DNA from: Phycisphaerales bacterium
Lineage (GTDB): Bacteria > Planctomycetota > Phycisphaerae > Phycisphaerales > UBA1924
Assembly (NCBI GenBank): GCA_029212425.1
Contig: JARGNC010000138.1
Location: 1-6,640 of the forward strand
Length of the DNA: 6,640 nt
Direction of reading: 5' to 3'
The position numbers and the translations under genes were made by a program. The notes below the pieces were generated by a model that did no database searches, was not told where the DNA came from, and saw nothing but the letters and a program-made list of their open reading frames with translations. Positions 1 through 6,577 of this stretch are shown here, piece by piece (within the stretch, counting starts at the first letter, position 1; each line of letters begins with the position of its first letter).

Positions 1-1091
1 TGTGATACACCGACCACTGATGCGTCCGGGAGGTATCCCGCGAGGCCTGCGATGTTCTTCATGACCGCTTTGGCGAGTGCTATCGTGAAGTTGTTGAGTT
101 GGGAAGGCGCGACGCGGAAGCGGTGGTCTGCGAGGACGCCGATGGAAGACGGCTTGGATTCGACGGCGTACAAGCGGCTCATCGTGTCCGTGTGTGATTT
201 GACCTTGCGGGACGCGGCGAGTTCGCGTGAGAGACGCAGCGCTTCTGGACCTTGATCGATCTGATCTTGGCCGATGGAGATGATGCGTTGTGCGTTCTTG
301 AGGTTGTATCTTGCGTTGTGCGCTTGTCCGAGGAGCAGGGCGGAGCCATCGAGTTTGCCGCGGCTCTCAGCAGGATCCCACGCGACGAACGCGGCGTTTG
401 GCCAGCGGCGTTGGACCTGCATCAGCATGCGATCGCGGGTCGGGGATGATTGCTTGTCGATGATGAATGCAAGACCGACACCCTTGTTCGCGTCAAACTT
501 CGGGAAGTGCTCGTTTGCCCATGCATCAAAGTCGTCCCATGTCGCGGCGAGTCTGCCGCGTGCTGGGTTGTTGTACACAGGGTACTTGAGGCGGTCTGGA
601 TCGTACAGATCGAGGACGGACGCTTGCGCGTAGGCGCTGGTTTTGCCTTGGTTGTTTGGGTGGAGGGGGTTGCCTTCGACTTTGGTTGGACGACCGGCAT
701 GGGTCTCGATGAGGAGGCCTTCGTTGCCGCCGTTTGGAAGTGGGAGCGAGGTTGCGAAGAAGAGTGGACGACCCGGGACGACTTCTTCTGGGACTTCCTT
801 CGCGTAAGGGAGGATCTTGCGATCTGGACGACGGCAGCCTGGGATGGTTGCGGCGCCTGCGAGCGCCATGGACGCGCCCATGACTTTGATGAATGAACGG
901 CGGGAGGTGTCATCCATGATGGATGCATCGATTGGGAACTCACGCTCGAGGAGTTCTTTGAACTCAGGTGTGCTGGAGTATTCTTCGATACTGCGCCAGT
1001 ACTTGCGGCCTGAGACTGTGCCCAGTTCGGGCATGTCTTCGGGGATGTCGATCGTGTTCTTTGTCGATGGACATTGATCGAGTGTGCTCAT
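1..1091 (-). CDS. actB: Alternative complex III subunit ActB, N-terminal 363 residues (partial)
   Basis: This is the iron-sulfur/molybdopterin-oxidoreductase-like subunit of the ACIII quinol oxidase, acting on the periplasmic face of the membrane. The frame is open from ATG at 1091 to the left edge, so the C-terminal part is missing. Residues 24-53 hold the long pre-Tat segment typical of this family (G-R-K-Y-W-R-S-I-E-E-Y, then TPEF and REFP). A twin-arginine motif SRRSFIK follows at residues 63-69, then a hydrophobic stretch and T-I-P-G-C at 82-86, which looks like a lipobox. Next come PYAKEVPEEVVPGRP and ETHAGRPTKVEGNP, both typical of ActB. Only Cys7 and Cys86 occur in the 363 residues, so the visible domain has no iron-sulfur ligands, as known for the cofactor-free first half of ActB; the clusters should lie in the unseen part. 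ATG 1091 is preferred over an internal ATG just before the Tat motif (residue 59) because the conserved pre-Tat segment lies upstream of it. Its ribosome binding site is weak. It follows actA by 54 nt, presumably in one operon. Confidence 0.93.
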   Translation of the reverse strand, partial: MSTLDQCPSTKNTIDIPEDMPELGTVSGRKYWRSIEEYSSTPEFKELLEREFPIDASIMDDTSRRSFIKVMGASMALAGAATIPGCRRPDRKILPYAKEVPEEVVPGRPLFFATSLPLPNGGNEGLLIETHAGRPTKVEGNPLHPNNQGKTSAYAQASVLDLYDPDRLKYPVYNNPARGRLAATWDDFDAWANEHFPKFDANKGVGLAFIIDKQSSPTRDRMLMQVQRRWPNAAFVAWDPAESRGKLDGSALLLGQAHNARYNLKNAQRIISIGQDQIDQGPEALRLSRELAASRKVKSHTDTMSRLYAVESKPSSIGVLADHRFRVAPSQLNNFTIALAKAVMKNIAGLAGYLPDASVVGVS

Positions 1092-1145
1092 GGTTCGGTC
1101 TCGCAAGGGTCTGTTGGTCAAATCGCGGTTGAAATGCTCAGTTGT

Positions 1146-1844
1146 TTAGAAATGGCAAGCGCTGCAGTTTTGTGGAGGGTCCTGCATGAGGGTCATGCGG
1201 AGCGCTTCTGGAGTCATGCCTTCGTGGACACGCTCGCTGAAGTCTTTCCCGAACCACTCGTTTTGCACCCAGTAGAGGTCGGTGACCTTGTCCTTCGGAA
1301 CGAGGTTCTCCTCTGGGTTGCGGTGACAATCAAGACACCATCCCATCGAGAGGGACTCTGCTTGTGCAACAACCGGCATGTTGTTGATCGCGCCGTGGCA
1401 GGAGAAGCAACTCACACCTGCGTTGATGTGCGCGTTGTGCGGGAAGGTCGCGTAATCAGGGACGACATGGACATTGCGCCATTCGATTGGTTTGTCTGCG
1501 TCGTATGCGTCGCGGATGAACTGGACTTTCTCAGTTGTCGCGGATGCGAGCGGGCTGAGTTTGCCGTCTTCGTGACAGCCGTAGCATGTCTTGACGGGCG
1601 GGACATTCGCGTGCCACGACTCTTCGACATTGGTGTGGCAGTAGCGGCAATCGATCCCGAGTTTCCCCGCGTGGATCTGGTGGTTGAATCCGGTGCTGGG
1701 CTGGGTAGGCATGTAGCCAACTTCCCAGAACTTCGGTGTCGCGTAGTACCACATGCCTGCGATTACGGGGATGATTGCAGCATGAACCACAACCACAACC
1801 AGGGTCGGCACGCTGTTCATCCACTTTGGGAAGATTGGTTTCAC
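1146..1844 (-). CDS. actA: Alternative complex III subunit ActA, pentaheme c-type cytochrome
   Basis: ActA is the multiheme cytochrome c subunit of ACIII and carries electrons from quinol oxidation towards the terminal oxidase on the periplasmic side. The 232-residue protein has one membrane anchor near the N-terminus (about residues 12-33, containing a run of five valines). It has five CxxCH heme-binding motifs: CRYCH (66-70), CYGCH (87-91), CFSCH (146-150), CLDCH (170-174) and CSACH (227-231, almost at the C-terminus). Five hemes match the known ActA family. The open frame continues 85 codons upstream to 2099, but that stretch looks like non-coding translation. The GTG at 1844 is preferred because it gives the family-like start M-K-P-I-F-P-K-W and has GGAG (1852-1855) seven bases upstream. 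An ATG at 1811 would remove the conserved IFPKW. It is the first gene of the minus-strand act operon, with actB next, and is divergent from the heme A synthase gene. Confidence 0.95.
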   Translation of the reverse strand: MKPIFPKWMNSVPTLVVVVVHAAIIPVIAGMWYYATPKFWEVGYMPTQPSTGFNHQIHAGKLGIDCRYCHTNVEESWHANVPPVKTCYGCHEDGKLSPLASATTEKVQFIRDAYDADKPIEWRNVHVVPDYATFPHNAHINAGVSCFSCHGAINNMPVVAQAESLSMGWCLDCHRNPEENLVPKDKVTDLYWVQNEWFGKDFSERVHEGMTPEALRMTLMQDPPQNCSACHF

Positions 1845-1947
1845 TCGATGGCTCCAATACGGTCTTGGCGAAGCGGTCAAATCTGTCGATCGGCAAGTCT
1901 GACGATCTGCAAAGGCGGTGCATGAGCACGAACCTATACATGAAAGC

Positions 1948-1974
1948 CAAACCCTCCGTAAAAAAGAGGGTTTG
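1948..1974. repeat. Perfect 9-bp inverted repeat in the actA-cox15 control region
   Basis: The left arm CAAACCCTC (1948-1956) and right arm GAGGGTTTG (1966-1974) are exact reverse complements around a nine-base A-rich loop. It sits about 105 nt upstream of the actA start and about 155 nt upstream of the cox15 start. No run of T follows the stem on either strand, and neither gene ends here, so it is unlikely to be an ordinary terminator. It could be an operator for a dimeric regulator or a leader-RNA hairpin; the sequence alone does not decide. Confidence 0.5.
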
Positions 1975-2082
1975 CCAATTGAGTGCAGCGTAGCACGGGT
2001 TGGGTGTATATTGTGTGCTGCGAGGCCATAATTTCTGATGTTTTTGAGGGCTGTTTTTGGACATCCTCGAATCGCAGCGCAG

Positions 2083-2099
2083 TTGAGAAAGCATCTCAA
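2083..2099. repeat. Short hairpin in the cox15 leader
   Basis: TTGAGA (2083-2088) and TCTCAA (2094-2099) form a six-base-pair stem with a five-base loop about 30 nt before the cox15 start. The stem ends about 17 nt before the ribosome binding site. It is short enough to have arisen by chance; a role in translation control of cox15 is possible but only inferred. Confidence 0.25.
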
Positions 2100-2129
2100 T
2101 TACAATTCAACACCAAGAGGTCACAACTC

Positions 2130-3536
2130 ATGCCTACACAGACAGTTGCGTCAATTTCTTCCTCAAAGCCCTTATCAAACCCGATTTTGGGCGTTGCGAC
2201 GACGATTGGGGTCGCGGGCGTGCTCCTGATGGGGGTTGTAAGCTGGGTGATGCTCCTGGTGGACAGGGGACTGCCTATCGGGCTGACCATCGGGATTTCG
2301 CTCTTGGCATACACAACCTTGGTTTTCCTGTTTCTCAGGAATGTTGAATCGCGAGAATCTATGGTCGGCGCGGCGGGAGGGCTGATCGGAGGGGCGGTTT
2401 CGTCGATCTTCCTTGGATCACTCATGACCAAGCAGCCGACGACCATTGCGGAGCTCGAGTCCCAAGCGAACCAGTTCAGCAGCGGCGGAATTGCCCTTGC
2501 ATTGGGGGTTATTGCAGGAATGGTGCTGCTGGGATGGGCCGCAGGCAAGCTGCGGGAACGCAAGACGAGATACGCAACGAAGGATATCGATTGGAGAGCG
2601 CGGTATGCGTGGGTGGTGGCGCTGAGCTACCTGCCTTTGATTGCTGTGGGCGGATTGGTCACCAGCACCGAATCGGGACTCGCGGTTCCCGATTCGGTCA
2701 CGACTTACGGCTCAATCTCGATCCTGTTCCCGATGTCTTTGATGGATGAGATCCGGATTTACCTGGAGCACTCCCATCGGATCTTCGGAACCTTCGCGGG
2801 TCTAGCGACGATCCTGCTCGTTGTTCGGATGTTTGGATCACCTGCGAGATTCCTCCCACGCGTGATGAGCGTGGTGCTGCTTCTTGGTGTGATTGCGCAA
2901 GGCGTGATGGGCGCCCTGCGTGTCTCGGAGCAATCACAAGGACTCGCGACACTTCATGGGGTACTGGCACAGTTTGTTTTTGCGCTCGCGATCGCGACTG
3001 GGGTTGTGTGCAGCAGGAAGTGGAATGCGGTTGCGCCGAGCGATGAAGCGGTCGATGCATCAAAATCCACTCGATTGTTGCTGATGATCGCAACGATCGG
3101 ACTCTCGATCCAGTTGGTCTTTGGTGCGATGACTCGGCACCTGGATTCGGGACACGCGTTGATGTCTCATATTGGATTCTCGTTTATTGTGGTGCTCCTG
3201 ATCATCATCGCGGGAGCGAAGTGCATCAAAGTTGGCAAGATTGATCGTGGTGTTGCAGGCGGAGCGGGCGCGATTCGTCCCTACGGCGCAACGATTCATG
3301 GATTGGTCATGCTTCAGTTCACGCTTGGCTGGGGCGCACTCGCGATGACGCGGACCGGCGAAGAAGGACACGCGGCACTCCCGACATCGACCGAACTCTC
3401 GACCGCGGCGTCGATCCGGGTTGGAGAAGCGATCATGGCGACCTCACACCACCTGATCGGGGCGCTGCTGCTCGCAACAACGGTTGCGGCGTTGATGTGG
3501 GCTCTCCGGATCGCATCGCGTCCGAAAAACGGGTAA
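2130..3536 (+). CDS. ctaA: Heme A synthase, Cox15/CtaA family, with extra N-terminal membrane domain
   Basis: This is an integral membrane enzyme that oxidises the methyl group of heme O to make heme A for aa3/caa3-type cytochrome oxidases. The 468-residue protein has about twelve hydrophobic helices. The last eight (about 158-177, 210-234, 243-263, 271-294, 315-335, 344-363, 386-405, 436-460) form the normal Cox15/CtaA core. The signature GGLVTSTESGL-VPD lies at 174-188, and E213-H-S-H216-R is the conserved ExxHR. H276 (LHG), H347 (SHIG) and H440/H441 (SHHLIG) sit in core helices IV, VI and VIII, where the family has its other heme-ligand histidines. The first roughly 155 residues, with four further helices (about 22-44, 48-69, 80-99, 119-138, two of them glycine-rich), are not part of the usual enzyme, which is about 300-350 residues. 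ATG 2130 is chosen for its AGAGG ribosome binding site at 2116-2120; the frame is open upstream to 1983 but that part has no family features. The Cys pair of Bacillus CtaA is absent. Placement beside actAB fits a respiratory locus. Confidence 0.92.
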   Translation: MPTQTVASISSSKPLSNPILGVATTIGVAGVLLMGVVSWVMLLVDRGLPIGLTIGISLLAYTTLVFLFLRNVESRESMVGAAGGLIGGAVSSIFLGSLMTKQPTTIAELESQANQFSSGGIALALGVIAGMVLLGWAAGKLRERKTRYATKDIDWRARYAWVVALSYLPLIAVGGLVTSTESGLAVPDSVTTYGSISILFPMSLMDEIRIYLEHSHRIFGTFAGLATILLVVRMFGSPARFLPRVMSVVLLLGVIAQGVMGALRVSEQSQGLATLHGVLAQFVFALAIATGVVCSRKWNAVAPSDEAVDASKSTRLLLMIATIGLSIQLVFGAMTRHLDSGHALMSHIGFSFIVVLLIIIAGAKCIKVGKIDRGVAGGAGAIRPYGATIHGLVMLQFTLGWGALAMTRTGEEGHAALPTSTELSTAASIRVGEAIMATSHHLIGALLLATTVAALMWALRIASRPKNG

Positions 3537-3567
3537 TCTGGTCTTCAGCAGGTGATTTACGACGAAG

Positions 3568-3597
3568 GTTGGGCGGCGGGGTTGCTCCGCGCCCAAC
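3568..3597 (+). terminator. Strong GC-rich hairpin after cox15, possible terminator
   Basis: The arms GTTGGGCG (3568-3575) and CGCCCAAC (3590-3597) pair perfectly. Inside them CGGGG (3577-3581) pairs with CTCCG (3585-3589) with one G-T wobble, leaving G3576 bulged and a TTG loop. The 13 pairs lie 32-61 nt after the cox15 stop and about 50 nt before the DUF1800 gene. The bases that follow (TCATATGC) are not a T-run, so intrinsic termination is uncertain. It may protect the cox15 mRNA 3' end or separate it from the DUF1800-DUF1501 unit. Confidence 0.45.
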
Positions 3598-3648
3598 TCA
3601 TATGCAATCTGTTGATTGCTTGTGCGTTGTTCGTCGAGAAGCACCACC

Positions 3649-5220
3649 ATGCTGGAGATGACGATGAGGGAACATGCATCCGAGTTTGGCACGACTGCAC
3701 CGACGCGGAAGCCGACGGATTCGACTTCCCCGATCCAGAAGGAGCGGTTTGGGTATGCCGAGGCGCGGCACCTGTTGTTGCGCGCTGGGTTTGGTGGAAC
3801 GGATGAGCAGATTCGTACGCTCGCTGAGTGGGGACCAGAGCGTGCTGTGGATCATCTGGTGAACTACGACTCGATCCCATTCAAGGATGCAGGCGCCAAC
3901 GACTTTGACAGCGACATTATCCAACCACTGTCCGACGAACAGCGACGGAGCTTACAGCGTGCGCGAGCGAGACAAGACGAGGACACGATCGCGGCGTACA
4001 GAACAGCACGCCAGCGTGCTCAACGCGAAGATCGAAGACAGATGCGGGAGATCCAACGCTCGTGGTTGACGCGGATGGTGCAGTCACCCAGGCCTTTGGA
4101 AGAGAAGCTGACGCTGTTCTGGCACGGGCACTTCGCGACGAGCTTCCGGATCGTCGAAGACTCGTACCACATGTATGCGCAGAATCGGTTGTTCCGCGGG
4201 AACGCGAGCGGGAACTTCGGACGGATGCTCCGTGGGATCATCCGTGATCCTGCGATGCTGCGGTACCTGAACAACAACATGAATCGGAAGAACGCTCCGA
4301 ATGAGAATCTTGGCCGTGAGCTGCTTGAGTTGTTCTCGCTCGGAGAGGGCAACTACACCGAACGCGACATCAAGGAAGCGGCACGCACGCTGACCGGTTT
4401 CACCTACGAGGACAACAGTTTCGCTTTCAATAAAAACCAGCATGATCAGGGGACCAAGTTTGTTCTAGGAGTACGCGGGAATCTGGATGGAGACTCGCTG
4501 GTGTCCGCGATTCTCAATCAGGAAGCGTGCGCGTTGTTCCTGAGTTTCAAGCTCTACAAGTTCTTTGTGCGCGACATCCCGCTGGATTTGTCGCAGCTCG
4601 ATAGCGGAACTCGGCGCGCGATTCTTGAACTCGCACAGATCATGCGAATCTCGAACTACGAGCTGCAACCTGTGCTGCGCCGATTGCTGCTCTCGCGTCA
4701 CTTTTATGATCCGATCAATATGGGATCAAAGATCAAAAGTCCGAGCGAACTGCTGGTGGGCGCGGTGCGTTCGCTCAAGGTTCCGGTGCGGGACATCGGC
4801 GTGATGTCCGAAGCGATGGATCTGATGGGGCAGTCTGTGTACTACCCACCAAGCGTCAAGGGATGGGATGGCGGGCGGAGCTGGATCAACACCTCGACGA
4901 TGTTTGTGCGTCAGAACACGCTGATTTATCTGCTGACAGGGGCGCTGCCAACGCGGTCGATCCTGTTCCGCGATCAGCAGAACTTTGATGCGGTGTCGTT
5001 GGTGCCGAGCTTGAACACGCCTGACGATGTTGATCCGAGCGATGAACAGATCATCCGCGAACTCGCAGCGATCACGCTTGGCGAGGTGAGCGATGAAACC
5101 ATCGCGACGGTGCTGCATGGTGCTCGCGGCGATGCTGATGAGGGGGCGATGCGAGAAAACGAGGCATCGGTGCGTGCGTTGGTGTTGCTGACTTCGATGC
5201 CGGAGTATCAACTGTGTTAG
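3649..5220 (+). CDS. DUF1800 family protein
   Basis: This belongs to the DUF1800 family (PF08811), widespread in planctomycetes and without an established biochemical function. The 523-residue protein shows family motifs in order: ARHLLLRAGFG (39-49), FWHGHFATS (157-165), NENLGRELLELFSLGEGNY (218-236) followed by the AARTLTGF segment (244-251), SPSELLVGAVR (364-374), WDGGRSWINTSTMFVRQN (406-423) and a C-terminal LLTSMPEYQL (513-522). Residues about 95-138 are rich in Arg, Gln and Glu and probably form a long charged helix. No signal peptide or membrane helix is visible. The start is uncertain. ATG 3649 has GAGAAG (3636-3641) seven bases upstream; ATG 3664 has GGAG (3654-3657) six bases upstream and is equally plausible; TTG 3616 is unlikely. 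The first 30 residues carry no conserved motif. It is followed 19 nt later by the DUF1501 gene, and the two almost certainly form an operon. Confidence 0.92.
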   Translation: MLEMTMREHASEFGTTAPTRKPTDSTSPIQKERFGYAEARHLLLRAGFGGTDEQIRTLAEWGPERAVDHLVNYDSIPFKDAGANDFDSDIIQPLSDEQRRSLQRARARQDEDTIAAYRTARQRAQREDRRQMREIQRSWLTRMVQSPRPLEEKLTLFWHGHFATSFRIVEDSYHMYAQNRLFRGNASGNFGRMLRGIIRDPAMLRYLNNNMNRKNAPNENLGRELLELFSLGEGNYTERDIKEAARTLTGFTYEDNSFAFNKNQHDQGTKFVLGVRGNLDGDSLVSAILNQEACALFLSFKLYKFFVRDIPLDLSQLDSGTRRAILELAQIMRISNYELQPVLRRLLLSRHFYDPINMGSKIKSPSELLVGAVRSLKVPVRDIGVMSEAMDLMGQSVYYPPSVKGWDGGRSWINTSTMFVRQNTLIYLLTGALPTRSILFRDQQNFDAVSLVPSLNTPDDVDPSDEQIIRELAAITLGEVSDETIATVLHGARGDADEGAMRENEASVRALVLLTSMPEYQLC

Positions 5221-5239
5221 AACGAATGGAGATGTGTCA

Positions 5240-6577
5240 ATGAGCAATCATCTGAATCCAAACGATGCCAAAGCGTACACACGCAGAGCGTTCTTACAGC
5301 ACTCGACGCTGTTCGCGTCCGCGGCGATGACCGTTCCCGCGTTCTTGCAAAGCTCTGCGTTTGCGCTCCCTCGTCCGATGTTGGGACTCAGCTCGATCGC
5401 AGGCGTGGATGAAGACCGCGTGCTGGTCGTGATCCAGATGTCGGGGGGAAACGATGGGCTCAACACGCTGGTGCCAGTCGGGGATGATGCGTACCACAGG
5501 GTTCGTTCGCGCATTGCACTGAGCGCAAACGAAGTGCTGATGTTTGAACGCAATGGTGGGCTTGGATTGCATGGATCAATGAGTGGGTTCAAAGACCTCT
5601 ACGACGAGGGGATGTGCGCGATCGTGCAGGGGGTTGGGTATCCGAACCCGAACCGTTCGCACTTTGCATCGATGGACATTTGGCACACGGCGGACACCAA
5701 CGGCACGGGAGACGGCTGGCTCGGGAAGTATGTGGATTCGCAGTGCTGTGGGTATGGATCGGGGACTCCCGGCGCGAAACAACAATCCACTCCTGCAGAC
5801 CCCCCACCGCCGATGGTTGCGATTGGGAAGGAGTCGCCGCTCGCGCTGCATGGGCGGACGATGATGCCTGTCGCGATTGAGGACGCGGACATGTACCAGT
5901 GGACCGGCGATAAGATGGGCGGCGATCTCAGCGACGCGTACCACCAAGCGGTCAAAGCGAACGAGGCGCAGTCGCAGGGTGCGGATGATAATAAATCATT
6001 CCTTGTGCGGACAGCGATGGATGCGCAGGTGTCAAGCAAGAAGATTCGGAAGGCCGTGGATGCGCAGTCGTTGGTGAAATATCCGAACACGAAGCTCGCG
6101 TCGCAGCTGAGCATGGTTGGGTCGATGATCCGCGCGGGGATGCCGACGCGTGTGTTTTATGTCTCGCATGGCAGCTTCGACACGCACGCGAATCAGGGCG
6201 GGGCGCAGGGGTCGCACGCACGCTTGTTGCAACAGCTCTCCGATGCGGTCGGTGCGTTCTATAAAGACCTCAAGGCGCAGGGGAACGAGAAGCGGGTGAT
6301 GAGCATGTGCTTCAGCGAGTTTGGTCGGCGTGTCAGTCAGAACGGATCGGGCGGGACGGACCACGGGACCGCGGCTCCGATGTTCTTGTTTGGGCCGATG
6401 GTCAAGCCGGGGCTGCACTCGCGGTATCCGTCGCTGACGGATCTGGATGCGGGCGATCTCAAATACACGGCGGACTTCCGCCAGGTCTACGCGGAAATCC
6501 TCGACGAGTGGCTTAGCGCCAAGAGCAGCGATGTGCTCGGACGAGCGTATCAACCGCTTCGGGTGCTTAGGAGCTAA
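5240..6577 (+). CDS. DUF1501 family protein with Tat signal
   Basis: This belongs to the DUF1501 family (PF07394), uncharacterised proteins related to the alkaline phosphatase/sulfatase fold by family classification (recalled, not tested). The 445-residue protein is complete. A twin-arginine signal occupies about residues 1-43, with TRRAFLQ at 14-20, a hydrophobic stretch and a likely cleavage site near S-A-F-A, so export in folded form to the periplasm is expected. Family motifs are QMSGGNDGLNTL (67-78), GYPNPNRSHF (133-142), SHGSFDTHANQ (309-319), SEFGRRV (359-365) and GGTDHGTAAPMFLFG (371-385). The acidic and His residues D72, D314, H316, D374 and H375 are candidate metal ligands by analogy. 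Residues about 168-191 form a Cys-, Gly- and Pro-rich loop (QCC, then PPPP) that looks like a lineage-specific insertion. ATG 5240 is chosen because GGAG at 5228-5231 lies eight bases upstream; an in-frame GTG at 5234 is too close to that site. It is the second gene of the DUF1800-DUF1501 pair. Confidence 0.94.
   Translation: MSNHLNPNDAKAYTRRAFLQHSTLFASAAMTVPAFLQSSAFALPRPMLGLSSIAGVDEDRVLVVIQMSGGNDGLNTLVPVGDDAYHRVRSRIALSANEVLMFERNGGLGLHGSMSGFKDLYDEGMCAIVQGVGYPNPNRSHFASMDIWHTADTNGTGDGWLGKYVDSQCCGYGSGTPGAKQQSTPADPPPPMVAIGKESPLALHGRTMMPVAIEDADMYQWTGDKMGGDLSDAYHQAVKANEAQSQGADDNKSFLVRTAMDAQVSSKKIRKAVDAQSLVKYPNTKLASQLSMVGSMIRAGMPTRVFYVSHGSFDTHANQGGAQGSHARLLQQLSDAVGAFYKDLKAQGNEKRVMSMCFSEFGRRVSQNGSGGTDHGTAAPMFLFGPMVKPGLHSRYPSLTDLDAGDLKYTADFRQVYAEILDEWLSAKSSDVLGRAYQPLRVLRS

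Larger units (their letters stand above)
1845..2129. promoter_or_regulatory. Divergent intergenic region between actA and cox15
   Basis: This 285-nt stretch must hold the promoters and leaders of both the minus-strand act operon and the plus-strand heme A synthase gene, because the two are transcribed away from each other. It contains two short perfect inverted repeats (1948-1974 and 2083-2099). A TATATT at 2007-2012 and a CATAAT at 2027-2032 could be plus-strand -10 boxes, but I found no convincing -35 partner at normal spacing, so no promoter is assigned. On the minus strand a GGAG at 1852-1855 serves the actA GTG start. On the plus strand AGAGG at 2116-2120 precedes the cox15 ATG by nine or so bases. 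The open frames crossing this region lack any family resemblance. Confidence 0.6.

Noticed and set aside
422..943. A 173-codon minus-strand frame and a 148-codon plus-strand frame overlapping actB
   Set aside because: Both are low-complexity shadows of the ActB frame, which reads through the whole region with recognisable family motifs.
1785..1801. Short tandem repeat of AACCAC
   Set aside because: It encodes the five-valine run in the ActA membrane anchor; under three copies, so it is explained by coding sequence and not a meaningful repeat.
1074..1925. A 283-codon open frame on the plus strand, antisense to actA
   Set aside because: It lies over actA, whose five CxxCH motifs prove the minus strand is coding. 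The antisense translation has no recognisable motif and follows from the codon bias of actA.
2001..2035. Possible sigma-70 promoter for cox15 (TATATT or CATAAT)
   Set aside because: No matching -35 box at 16-18 bases for either candidate, so not called as a promoter.
1845..2099. Upstream in-frame extension of actA by 85 codons
   Set aside because: The added sequence has no family resemblance, no membrane or heme motif and no good ribosome binding site; the GTG at 1844 has GGAG at correct spacing and restores the conserved N-terminus.
1983..2129. Upstream in-frame extension of cox15 by 49 codons
   Set aside because: The peptide is not protein-like for this family, and the ATG at 2130 has a good AGAGG ribosome binding site.
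4726..5247. A 173-codon minus-strand frame over the end of the DUF1800 gene
   Set aside because: Rich in His, Arg and Gln, without motifs; it mirrors the codon bias of the DUF1800 gene.
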